NCBI GenBank assembly: GCA_016779205.1
Contig: JADHOC010000004.1
Span: 124,001-188,000, forward strand
Direction of reading: 5' to 3'
Origin: Planctomycetota bacterium
GTDB lineage: Bacteria > Planctomycetota > UBA1135 > GCA-002686595
DNA length: 64,000 nt
The position numbers were made by a program, and so were the translations under genes. This document shows, one piece after another, positions 11,063-18,945 of this stretch. Positions within the stretch are counted from its first letter, which is position 1; every line of letters begins with the position of its first letter. Under the pieces are notes generated by a model. It was not told the origin of the DNA and did no database searches. It saw only the letters and a program-made list of their open reading frames with translations.

Positions 11063-13099
11063 TCAACGAGAGAGCTCGATCTCCTCGAGCTCCTTCAGGC
11101 GATCCCGCAATGACGTCGCCTCCTCGAATCGAAGCTCACCCGCGGCGAGGAGCATGTCCGCGCGGGTGCGCTCGATCTCCCCCCGGAGCCGCTGGACCGG
11201 CCAGCCCCTGGGATCGTCCTCCGCGGGCCCCTGTCCATCGCTGACCTCCGGGAGGTCGGGGACCGCGGGGTAGTCCATCTCGTAGAGCGCCTCGATGCCC
11301 TCCCGGATGGGCTTGAAGATCGTCTTCGGCTCCAGACCATGGTCCGCATTCCACTGGAGCTGCACCTCCCGGCGACGGGTGACCTCGTCCATCGCCAGCC
11401 GCATCGACGCAGTCTCGCCGTCGGCGTAGAAGATCACCCGGCCATCGGCGTTGCGGGCCGCTCGGCCGCAGGTCTGGATGAGGCTCGTCTGCCCGCGGAG
11501 GAATCCCTCCTTGTCCGCGTCCAGAATGGCCACCAGGGCCACCTCGGGTAGGTCGAGCCCCTCCCGCAGGAGGTTGATCCCCACGAGGACGTCGAACGCG
11601 CCGAGGCGCAGGTCCCTGAGGATCGCCGAACGCTCGAGGGCGTCGATCTCGGAGTGCAGGTAGCGCACCTTGACCCCGAGCTCCGCGTAGTAGCTCGTGA
11701 GCTCCTCGCTCATACGCTTGGTCAACGTGGTCACGAGGACCCGCTGCCCCGCCGCGACCGCCTTCCTCACCTCCGAGAGGAGGTCGTCCACCTGCGTCGT
11801 GGCAGGCCTGACCTCGATCTCGGGGTCGAGCAGGCCCGTGGGGCGCACGATCTGTTCAGCGATGGCGCCCTCGCTCACCTTGCGCTCGTAGGGACCAGGC
11901 GTCGCGGAGACGTAGACGGCCTGCTTCACGAGCTTGTCGAACTCCGCCCACTTGAGGGGGCGGTTGTCGAGGGCGCTGGGCAGGCGGAAGCCGTGCTCCA
12001 CGAGCGTCTCCTTCCGACTCCGGTCCCCCTTGAACATCGCGCCGACCTGCGGCACCGAGACGTGGCTCTCGTCGATGTAGATGACGAAGTCGTCCGGGAA
12101 GTAGTGCAGGAGGGTGAAGGGAGGCTGGCCCTCCTCGCGCCCATCCATGAACCGGCTGTAGTTCTCGATGCCGCTACACACCCCCACGGTCCTGAGCAGC
12201 TCGAGGTCGTGGCGGGTGCGCTGCTCGAGGCGCTGCGCCTCCAGCAGCTTCTTCTGAGCCTTCAGGCTGGCGAGCCGCTCATCCAGCTCCGCCTCGATCT
12301 TCGGGATGGCCGAGGCCAGGCGGTCCTGGGGCGCCACGTAGTGGTTCTGCGGGTACACCACGACCTCCTCGACGTCCCCGAGGATCTCCCCGAGCAGCGG
12401 ATTCACCCGGGTGATGCCCTCGATCTCGTCCCCGAAGAACTCGACCCGGATCACCTCATCCTCCTCGTAGGAGGGGAAGATCTCCACGACATCGCCGCGC
12501 ACGCGGAACGTGCCCCGTCGGAAGTCGAGGTTGTTCCGCGCGTACTGCATCTGGGTCAGCCGCCGGAGGAGGTCATCCCGATCCATCTCCTCGCCGACGC
12601 GCAGCGGGACCGCCATCTGGCTGTAGTTCGACGGACTGCCCAGCCCGTAGATGCAGGAGACCGAGGCCACCAGGATCACGTCCCGCCGGTCCAGCAGCGA
12701 GCGGGTCGCGCTGCTCCGGAGGCGCTCGATGTTCTCGTTCCGGCTGGCGTCCTTCTCGATGAAGGTGTCGCTCGAGGGCACGTAGGCCTCGGGCTGGTAG
12801 TAGTCGTAGTAGCTGACGAAGTACTCGACGGCGTTGTTCGGGAAGAGCTCCTTGAACTCCGAGTACAGCTGGGCCGCCAGGGTCTTGTTCGGGGACAGCA
12901 CGATGGCCGGTCGCTCCGAGCGGGCGATGGTCGACGCCACCGAGAAGGTCTTGCCGCTGCCCGTGATCCCCAGCAGGCACTGGTGCCGCTTGCCCTCCTC
13001 GAGGCCCTTCACGAGGGCCTCGATGGCCTGCGGCTGGTGCCCGGTGGGCTCGAAGGGGCAGTTCAGGTCGAAGAGCGGGGGAGGCATCGGCGGCATCAT
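11063..13099 (-). CDS. uvrB: UvrABC excinuclease subunit B
   Basis: UvrB is the damage-verifying helicase-like core of nucleotide excision repair. The 678-residue length matches the family. Motifs in order: [12 protein letters not shown] (Walker A), the beta-hairpin region [38 protein letters not shown], the helicase motif [14 protein letters not shown], and a C-terminal UVR helix ([16 protein letters not shown]) that binds UvrC. I used the first ATG of [20 protein letters not shown]; ATGs 3 and 12 bases further in are possible. The N-terminal [17 protein letters not shown] is the conserved beginning. It heads the run uvrB, HIT, kinase, uvrC. No LexA-type box was seen upstream. Confidence 0.96.
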   Translation of the reverse strand: MMPPMPPPLFDLNCPFEPTGHQPQAIEALVKGLEEGKRHQCLLGITGSGKTFSVASTIARSERPAIVLSPNKTLAAQLYSEFKELFPNNAVEYFVSYYDYYQPEAYVPSSDTFIEKDASRNENIERLRSSATRSLLDRRDVILVASVSCIYGLGSPSNYSQMAVPLRVGEEMDRDDLLRRLTQMQYARNNLDFRRGTFRVRGDVVEIFPSYEEDEVIRVEFFGDEIEGITRVNPLLGEILGDVEEVVVYPQNHYVAPQDRLASAIPKIEAELDERLASLKAQKKLLEAQRLEQRTRHDLELLRTVGVCSGIENYSRFMDGREEGQPPFTLLHYFPDDFVIYIDESHVSVPQVGAMFKGDRSRKETLVEHGFRLPSALDNRPLKWAEFDKLVKQAVYVSATPGPYERKVSEGAIAEQIVRPTGLLDPEIEVRPATTQVDDLLSEVRKAVAAGQRVLVTTLTKRMSEELTSYYAELGVKVRYLHSEIDALERSAILRDLRLGAFDVLVGINLLREGLDLPEVALVAILDADKEGFLRGQTSLIQTCGRAARNADGRVIFYADGETASMRLAMDEVTRRREVQLQWNADHGLEPKTIFKPIREGIEALYEMDYPAVPDLPEVSDGQGPAEDDPRGWPVQRLRGEIERTRADMLLAAGELRFEEATSLRDRLKELEEIELSR

Positions 13100-13180
13100 G
13101 TTCGACGGCCCCGCCCTGCGCGACGACAGGATCCGCGATTCCCGGCGAGGGTCCCACAGGGCGCAGGAGTCCGCCCTCAG

Positions 13181-13209
13181 TTGCGGCCACACGCGCCTCT
13201 CGGTAGCTT
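13181..13209 (+). promoter_or_regulatory. Weak promoter-like sequence upstream of the zinc-ribbon membrane protein
   Basis: TTGCGG (13181-13186), a 17-base spacer and TAGCTT (13204-13209) lie in the 228-base divergent gap between uvrB and the plus-strand gene at 13328. Hexamer matches are poor, and spacing is the main support. Confidence 0.25.
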
Positions 13210-13327
13210 CCTGCCTGCCGATCGGCGCCTCGCAGGCGCCCCCCCGAGCCCCGGGCGGCCACCATGGAGGCCGCGCCGCGGTCCCCGCAGCCCGGCCCAT
13301 CGCCCCTTCCCCCTCCCCTCAGCGCCC

Positions 13328-14674
13328 ATGCTCATCACGTGCACGTCCTGCGGTACGCAGGCCAAGATCCCCAGCAGCAAGGAGGGAGCGAAGGTCAAGT
13401 GCCCTTCCTGCGGGCACATCTATGTGGCCAGGCCCCGCGGCGCGAAGGGCGCCTCCCAGGACCCCACGAAGATGTACATCATCGGGGGCGCGGTGGTGGC
13501 GATGATCCTGCTCGTGATCGTGGCGAGCAACACCAGCGACGATCCGCCCTACGTCGCGCCGGTCGAGGAGGAGAAGCCCAAGGAGACCGAGGTCTACGTC
13601 GACCCCATGAGCTGGGACGGCCCCCTCGTCGGCCTCGCTCGACAGCTACAGGAGGCCGCCTCCACCGCCGACGAGGCGCGGCTGCTCACCCGCCTGGACG
13701 CGCGCTCCGCCCTCGAGTACACGCCCCCGGTCGCCGAAGGTGAGGAGCCCGCCGCCGCGGAGGCCGGGGCTGAGGCCGCCCCGAACTGGGAGAGCCTCGA
13801 TGAGCTCGGGCGGATCCAATGGGCGTCGGACTACGTGGCCGCCGTGATGACGCCCGGACCTGAGGGCGCCGTCGCCGCATGGAAGCCGTACGACGGATCC
13901 GTGGTCTCCCTCGAGGACGGCATCGCTGTGGTCCACCTCCGGGTCCAGGCCCGGGACATGAGCCTCAAGCTGGACGACCGCTGGACGCGCTGGGTCCTCA
14001 AGAACCTGGACGGAGAGTCGGGGGCGGATGACCGATGGCGCTGGATCCGCGCGGAGCGCTACCTGAGCCCCGAGGAGCTCGCCGCCATGGGCCGGCGCGG
14101 TCGCCGCAAGGCCGAGAAGAAGACGCTCTCCGACGGTTCCGTCGTCTACGAGAGCGAACTCCGCACCATCCCCTACGACCTCGGGATGCCCGCCGAGGAG
14201 CAGCAGCGCTTGACGGCGCTGATCGACCGCTTCGTGGAGGACGTGGACGCTCCCCCCCGCGAGACGCGCGTCATCCGAGAGCAGGTCATCGAGGCGGGCA
14301 AGCCCATCGTCCCTGGCCTCCTCACCAAGATGGCGAGCATCGTCGATCAGATGCCCTCGCGCCCCGACCAGGACGAGGACGACCGCATCCGCCTGAACTT
14401 CCTCCACGAGGCCCTCCGGGACATCACCGGACACGAGACCACCTTCGTGGTCTCCGAGGCCATGGGAGGGACCCAGGAGCGGATCAAGTCCGGCCTGAAG
14501 CAGTGGTTCGCCTGGTACGACCGCAAGTACAAGCGCTTCGATGGCCTCGAGGAGGCGGGAGACCCGCTGATGGATGATCCCGACTTCGCCCCCAAGACCA
14601 AGGAGGAGATGCGAGAGTACAACCGCGCCCTCCGCGAGCAGATGGAAGAGGAGCGCAGCCGCAAGAACGGCTGA
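13328..14674 (+). CDS. Membrane protein with N-terminal MJ0042-type zinc ribbon
   Basis: The 448-residue product opens with a zinc ribbon using Cys5, Cys8, Cys25 and Cys28 (CTSCGT and CPSCGH), the MJ0042 finger-like type common in planctomycetes and myxobacteria. One transmembrane helix follows at about 50-67 (YIIGGAVVAMILLVIVAS). The rest should be periplasmic and has no recognised domain; the last 170 residues are helical and resemble the C-terminal part of the next gene's product. The ATG at 13328 is fixed by the ribbon; in-frame codons upstream run antisense through uvrB. A cytoplasmic sensor or scaffold role is only a guess. Confidence 0.82.
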   Translation: MLITCTSCGTQAKIPSSKEGAKVKCPSCGHIYVARPRGAKGASQDPTKMYIIGGAVVAMILLVIVASNTSDDPPYVAPVEEEKPKETEVYVDPMSWDGPLVGLARQLQEAASTADEARLLTRLDARSALEYTPPVAEGEEPAAAEAGAEAAPNWESLDELGRIQWASDYVAAVMTPGPEGAVAAWKPYDGSVVSLEDGIAVVHLRVQARDMSLKLDDRWTRWVLKNLDGESGADDRWRWIRAERYLSPEELAAMGRRGRRKAEKKTLSDGSVVYESELRTIPYDLGMPAEEQQRLTALIDRFVEDVDAPPRETRVIREQVIEAGKPIVPGLLTKMASIVDQMPSRPDQDEDDRIRLNFLHEALRDITGHETTFVVSEAMGGTQERIKSGLKQWFAWYDRKYKRFDGLEEAGDPLMDDPDFAPKTKEEMREYNRALREQMEEERSRKNG

Positions 14675-14736
14675 CGCCTGAGAACACACCAAGCCCCGAG
14701 GGGCTGCCCCACGCTGCCCCCAGCGAACCAATAGCC

Positions 14737-15879
14737 ATGACCGAGAACGATCCCAAGCCGATCCCGCGCAAGACCCCGAAGAAGAAGGGCGACGGCCCTT
14801 CCATGCGGGAGCAAATCCTCGCTCGCAAGCGGGCGGAAGCCGCCGCGAACGGGCCCGCCGCCGAGGAGGCCACCGCGGAGCCCGCGGCCAAGCCCGCCGC
14901 CAAGAAGGCCGCTCCCAAGTCCAGCGGGCGCCCCGCCCGCAGCGGCTCCGGCCGCTCGGGGGCGCGCGCCGGCGCGAAGCGCGGTGGCGATGGCGCGGAC
15001 GGCGGCGAGCGCAAGAGCAAGCGAACCCGCCGCGAGCGCCCGCAGAAGAAGAAGTCACCGGTCCCGCTGATCGCCACCGGGGCGCTGGTCGTCCTGGGCG
15101 GCGTGCTCGCCTTCGTCTTCCTCGGAGGTGGTGAGGAGGAGCCCGCCGCGGGCTCCACCGAGACCGCCGCTGCCGGTGAGGGCGCCGACGGCGCGAGCGC
15201 CGACGGCGCCGCCGCCGCAGGGGACGCCTCCGCTGCCGAGAGCACCGACGCGGCCGACGGCCCGGCCGGAGAGGCTGCCGCCGCCGCTGATGAGGCAGCA
15301 GACGAAGCCGCGGAGGACACGGAGGCCGCGGCCCCGAAGGAGAAGGCCAAGCCCGCCGAGCCCGAGCCGGTGGACCTGAGCGCGCTGGAGCCCTTCGGGA
15401 AGCCGGAGGGCGCCACCGACGAGCAGTGGGCCAAGCTCCAGGAGGACGCCGCCGAGTTCTTCGACGTCGACGCCGGCGCTGCCGGAGGGCGCGCCCGCCG
15501 ACGCCTCGAGGAGGCTGGCAATCTCGCGTGGCCCGCCATCCTCAACGAGATGATCAAGCTCGACCCGGCCAACCCCGACGACAACGAGCAGGGCATGCTC
15601 GCCCAGCGCGCGCTCAACGTGGCGCGCGGCAGCCAGACCTCCCAGGCCTTCGATTGGCGGACGCCCGACGACGGCGTCCTCAGCGAGAAGAACCTCCGGT
15701 ACAACCGCAAGCTCATCAAGGCGCTCTACGACTCGTGGGCCAAGGTGGTCGAGGACCCCTCCCACTGGGAGCGCATCGACAAGGCCGAGGCCGCTGCCGA
15801 GGCGAAGGCGGACACGGAGAAGAAGATCGAGGACGAGTTCGAGTTCGACCCGAGCGACCTCGAGGGCCTCGACGGCTGA
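14737..15879 (+). CDS. Single-span membrane protein with Ala/Lys-rich arms, paralogous C-terminus to the preceding gene
   Basis: The product is 380 residues: a basic, Ala/Lys-rich N-terminus (1-106), one membrane helix (about 109-129, LIATGALVVLGGVLAFVFLG), a long Ala/Glu linker (130-215) and a folded C-terminal domain (about 218-360). That domain lines up by eye with the end of the upstream gene: an R-x-x-L/I-E-x-A-G-x-x-x-x-P segment, a helical repeat ending in xxF, and a W/Y-rich helix (KLIKALYDSWAKVVEDPSHW against SGLKQWFAWYDRKYKRF). It has no zinc ribbon. It follows after 62 bases and ends before a strong terminator. Function unknown. Confidence 0.75.
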   Translation: MTENDPKPIPRKTPKKKGDGPSMREQILARKRAEAAANGPAAEEATAEPAAKPAAKKAAPKSSGRPARSGSGRSGARAGAKRGGDGADGGERKSKRTRRERPQKKKSPVPLIATGALVVLGGVLAFVFLGGGEEEPAAGSTETAAAGEGADGASADGAAAAGDASAAESTDAADGPAGEAAAAADEAADEAAEDTEAAAPKEKAKPAEPEPVDLSALEPFGKPEGATDEQWAKLQEDAAEFFDVDAGAAGGRARRRLEEAGNLAWPAILNEMIKLDPANPDDNEQGMLAQRALNVARGSQTSQAFDWRTPDDGVLSEKNLRYNRKLIKALYDSWAKVVEDPSHWERIDKAEAAAEAKADTEKKIEDEFEFDPSDLEGLDG

Positions 15880-15900
15880 CCCGGGTGGACCCTTGGATGG

Positions 15901-15937
15901 AACGGGGGCCCGTCGCACGCAGCGACGGGCCCCCGTT
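15901..15937. terminator. Perfect bidirectional hairpin terminator
   Basis: Sixteen-base arms (15901-15916 and 15922-15937) are exact reverse complements around a five-base loop. They begin with AAC on the left and end in GTT on the right, so both strands finish near a short T run. It sits between the convergent ends at 15879 and 15973 and can serve both genes. Confidence 0.85.
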
Positions 15938-15972
15938 TCGATTCAGGTCTCCCCCATGCGCGGGGGCCAGCG

Positions 15973-17865
15973 TCAGCGCCCGGGGACGAGGGCCGGCTCG
16001 GCGACCCCTCGACCTTCAACCCCACCGGCGCCCCCTCGACGTGGGTCGCTGAAGGCCTCCACCTCCCCGTCGGGCTCCACGAGGATGGCCTGGACGGACC
16101 CAAAGAACCGGCCAGGCTCCGGCGCCGAGACCGGCTGGCCGTGCTCCCTGCGGAGGGAATCGATCACACCTTCATCGAACGCCGACTCGAAGCGGGTTCG
16201 CTCCGGGCGCCACTGCTGGTGCAGGCGCGGGGCGCGAATCGCCTCGGTCAGGTCCTGGCCATAGATCAGGACCCGCAGGATCACCTGGAGGACCGAGGTG
16301 ATGATCCGGGGGCCACCCGGGGCCCCGATCACCAGCTCGACCTTGCCGGCCGCCGACCGGACAACCACCGGGGTCATGCTGGAGAGGGGGCGCCGGCCAG
16401 GCGCCAGCTGATTGGCCTCTGCGCCCACCAGCCCGTACATGTTGGGCACGCCCGCCTGGATGGAGAAGTCGTCCAGCTCGTTGTTCAGGAGGAACCCAGC
16501 CTCGTCCACGAAGATCCCGCTGCCGTAGCTGGCGTTGAGCGTCGTGGTGAGCGACACGGCGTTACCCTCGCGGTCCACGACCGAGAGGTGCGTGGTCTCG
16601 TCGGGCCCGTCGGGGATCGGGGCCTGCCACGCCGCGACCTCGAGGTCCGCCTGCTCACCGATCCCCATCCGGCGCCGCGCGATCCATGCCGGGGAGGTCA
16701 GCTCCTCGACGGGCACGCTCACATGGTCCGGGTCGCCAAGGTGCACCGCGCGATCCGCGAAGGCGCAGCGCATGGCCTCGATCCACCAGTGGAAGGACCG
16801 GGCCTCCAGCCCGACCGGTGCGGGCCGGTCGAGCCCGCTGTCGTCCGCGAGCTGTCCCATGCGACCCATCTGCGGCCCGTCATCGGCCCCCACCTGGATC
16901 CGCTCCACGGCCGCCCGCCGCTCCATCTCCAGGGGCAGCCCCTGGAGGATGCCGAGCATCTGGACGAGGGCCACCCCGCCCGAGCTCGGGGGCCCCATCC
17001 CGATGACCTCACGCCCGGCGAAGCGCCCGACGACCGGGTCGCGCCACACCGCCCGGTAGGCCTTGAGGTCCGCGCGGGACATCAGGTTGGCGCCGGCGGC
17101 GCCTCCGGTGCGAAGGTCCGCCTCGGCGAGGTCCGAGACGATCGCCTTGGCCACCGAACCGGAGTAGAAGGCGTCCGGCCCGCCGAGCGCGTAGCTCCGG
17201 AGGGTCTTGGCCAGCGCAGGCTGCACCAGGAGGTCGCCCTCGGCGAGGGGCTCGCCGCCGGGGTAGAACAGCTGCGCCGCGCCCGGGTCGGCGCCGAGGA
17301 GCTCCCGGACCGAGTCCCGCTCGAGGGAGGCCGCGAGCCATGGGTCCACGCGGAAGCCATTCTCCGCCAGGAGGATCGCCGACTCGCAGACCTGGGTGAA
17401 GGAGAGGCGCCGGGAGCCCTGGGTCCGATAGAGCTCGAAGAGGCCCTTCGGGGACCCGGGGATCCCGACCGCGAGGGGGGTCCTGCGGGAGCGCACTGGA
17501 TCCACCACCCCGTCGTCATCGAGGTAGAGGTCGGCGGTGTACGCGGCGGGCGTCACCTCCCGGAAGTCCAGCGTCCCCGGCGCCCCGTCGGCGGGGACCC
17601 AGACGGCGAAGCCGCCGCCCCCCAGGTTGCCCGCCTGGGGGTAGACCACCGCCAGGGTCAGGGCGGTGGCCACCGCGGCGTCTGCGGCGTTGCCGCCGGC
17701 CTCGAGGACGCGGAGGCCAGCTCGGGTCGCCAGCGGATGCTCGCTCACGACAGCCCCCCTCGAGGGGCCTCGCCGATCGTCCATCGCGCTGAACGGGTCG
17801 ACGGCGGAGCACGCCGCCCCGAGCAGCAAGAGACCGCACGCTGCGGGGCGGAGCGGGGGCAGCAA
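15973..17865 (-). CDS. ggt: Gamma-glutamyltransferase, probably secreted or lipid-anchored
   Basis: GGT is an N-terminal nucleophile hydrolase that cleaves glutathione and gamma-glutamyl peptides in the periplasm. The 630-residue precursor has a signal sequence ending GAAC, so Cys19 may be lipidated. Family motifs are AVVSEHPLATRAGLRVLEAGGNA, LGGGGFAVW and PPSSGGVAL. The self-cleavage site is DETTHLSVVD, with Thr424 as nucleophile starting the small subunit. An insert around 324-352 (with DDGPQMGRMGQL) precedes the SFHWWIEAMRCAFADR helix and looks longer than usual. The start is TTG at 17865, preceded by GAGG that overlaps the stop of the NIL-domain gene eight bases upstream, indicating coupling. 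Confidence 0.94.
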   Translation of the reverse strand: MLPPLRPAACGLLLLGAACSAVDPFSAMDDRRGPSRGAVVSEHPLATRAGLRVLEAGGNAADAAVATALTLAVVYPQAGNLGGGGFAVWVPADGAPGTLDFREVTPAAYTADLYLDDDGVVDPVRSRRTPLAVGIPGSPKGLFELYRTQGSRRLSFTQVCESAILLAENGFRVDPWLAASLERDSVRELLGADPGAAQLFYPGGEPLAEGDLLVQPALAKTLRSYALGGPDAFYSGSVAKAIVSDLAEADLRTGGAAGANLMSRADLKAYRAVWRDPVVGRFAGREVIGMGPPSSGGVALVQMLGILQGLPLEMERRAAVERIQVGADDGPQMGRMGQLADDSGLDRPAPVGLEARSFHWWIEAMRCAFADRAVHLGDPDHVSVPVEELTSPAWIARRRMGIGEQADLEVAAWQAPIPDGPDETTHLSVVDREGNAVSLTTTLNASYGSGIFVDEAGFLLNNELDDFSIQAGVPNMYGLVGAEANQLAPGRRPLSSMTPVVVRSAAGKVELVIGAPGGPRIITSVLQVILRVLIYGQDLTEAIRAPRLHQQWRPERTRFESAFDEGVIDSLRREHGQPVSAPEPGRFFGSVQAILVEPDGEVEAFSDPRRGGAGGVEGRGVAEPALVPGR

Positions 17866-17873
17866 GATGAACC

Positions 17874-18125
17874 TCAGACCCGCGGGGGGTCCTCACCCTC
17901 CGCGAGCTCCTTCACCGCCACGCCACGATCCTTGAGGTAGACCACCGACTCTTCGATGCGCCCGGCCTCCCCTTCGATCTCCACCACCACGTGGGCCTGG
18001 CTCTCGGAGATGGTCGCGGCCCGGATGTTGGGGACGACATCGAACTTGACCCCGAGCGTGTGGGAGATCAGGGGCTCGCTGATGAGCTCCTGAGGGAACG
18101 TGCAGAAGAACTTGCGAGAGGTCAT
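17874..18125 (-). CDS. Stand-alone NIL-domain protein
   Basis: The 83-residue protein is almost entirely one NIL domain (ferredoxin-like fold): FPQELISEPLISHTLGVKFDVVPNIRAATI then a second half with VVVEIEGEAGRIEESVVYLKDRGVAV. NIL domains normally sit at the C-terminus of MetN methionine ABC transporters, where they bind methionine allosterically, or are fused to ferredoxins. Here there is no transporter or iron-sulfur cluster. It lies directly upstream of ggt with eight bases between, so a sulfur amino-acid sensing link to glutathione breakdown is conceivable but unproven. Confidence 0.85.
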   Translation of the reverse strand: MTSRKFFCTFPQELISEPLISHTLGVKFDVVPNIRAATISESQAHVVVEIEGEAGRIEESVVYLKDRGVAVKELAEGEDPPRV

Positions 18126-18182
18126 GGGGCGAGTGGGATCGGTCCTGGCGAGGCGCGGAAGAGGGGGCGTCCTCGCCTCCGA

Positions 18183-18860
18183 TCAGCGCTGAACCGCACT
18201 CCTTCGAATCAGGGCGCGGCCGGCCAGGGCAGCACATCCCACCAAAAGCGTGGTGCTCCCCGCAACTGGCCCGGCGTAGACCGTGCGTAATCCCGGCCCA
18301 AGACGGTCCGTCCCCGCCGCCTCGTACATGGCGGGATGACGCATCCAGTCCAACCCGGCGCCCTCCATGAGGAGCGTCCTCGGCGAGAGGTCCAGCAGCC
18401 AGGACGTGACCCCTGGAGACCAGGGGGGGATCGGGCGCAGGATCCCCCACCCCGCGGCGGCACCGTCCGCGCACCAGCCGATCAAGACCAGCAGGGCCGC
18501 CCGCCCGATCGCCGCCCTCAGTCGCCCCGCGAGCTCGAGTTGAGCAGGAGAGAGGGCGACCCCCAGGAGGAAGAGCCCGCAGAGGACCGCGAGGGCGGGG
18601 CCTCGTCCCGGAAGCCCGGAGAAGGCGGCGCCAGCGGGAGAGCAAGCGACCGCGGACCCCATGGCGGCGGCCGCGACGATCAGGCGGACCCCGCGACTCT
18701 GAAGGAGGGAGGGTGGGGTCGAGGCCTCGCGCTCGCCGCCGGCGAGCGCGCCCGCCACCACGCCGGCGGCGGGGGTGAGCGCCGCCAGCTGGGAGAACCA
18801 GGTGAGGCCCTGCGCGGCATCGACCCCCAGCCCTGGAGCGAGCACCGCCAGGCACGTCAC
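18183..18860 (-). CDS. Polytopic membrane protein of unknown function
   Basis: The 225-residue product is hydrophobic throughout with about six likely membrane helices (for example LTWFSQLAALTPAAGVVAGA and LALAVLCGLFLLGVAL-type stretches). I do not recognise a family. I set the start at GTG 18860 because GGAGGTGG lies seven bases upstream; the ATG at 18947 would overlap the divergent peptidase's ATG within CCATGG and has no Shine-Dalgarno. The end of the protein (AGSTTLLVGCAALAGRALIRR) is another helix. It reads toward the NIL and ggt genes with 57 bases between, so it may lead that unit. Confidence 0.65.
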   Translation of the reverse strand: MTCLAVLAPGLGVDAAQGLTWFSQLAALTPAAGVVAGALAGGEREASTPPSLLQSRGVRLIVAAAAMGSAVACSPAGAAFSGLPGRGPALAVLCGLFLLGVALSPAQLELAGRLRAAIGRAALLVLIGWCADGAAAGWGILRPIPPWSPGVTSWLLDLSPRTLLMEGAGLDWMRHPAMYEAAGTDRLGPGLRTVYAGPVAGSTTLLVGCAALAGRALIRRSAVQR

Positions 18861-18864
18861 CGCA

Positions 18865-18872
18865 CCACCTCC
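18865..18872 (-). promoter_or_regulatory. Shine-Dalgarno that fixes the GTG start at 18860
   Basis: GGAGGTGG is read on the minus strand, with about seven bases from GGAGG to the GTG. It decides against the ATG 87 bases upstream, whose codon overlaps the divergent gene's start codon. Confidence 0.7.
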
Positions 18873-18932
18873 AAGAGCCCTCCACCGGGAGGAGCGGAGA
18901 GGGCGAGGTGGATGAGCTTCACCCCCGAAGCG

Positions 18933-18938
18933 TATAAC
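18933..18938 (+). promoter_or_regulatory. -10 element for a probably leaderless peptidase mRNA
   Basis: TATAAC matches five of six of the -10 consensus and ends exactly 7 bases before the ATG at 18946, with no Shine-Dalgarno between. Transcription would start at or next to the ATG. The reverse complement TTATAC may serve the divergent membrane-protein gene, whose leader would be about 65 bases with a good Shine-Dalgarno. Confidence 0.55.
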
Positions 18939-18945
18939 GGGCTCC

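Noticed and set aside
11654-13327. In-frame upstream extension of the zinc-ribbon gene through uvrB
   Set aside because: The extension is antisense to uvrB and unlike protein; the zinc ribbon starts immediately after the ATG at 13328.
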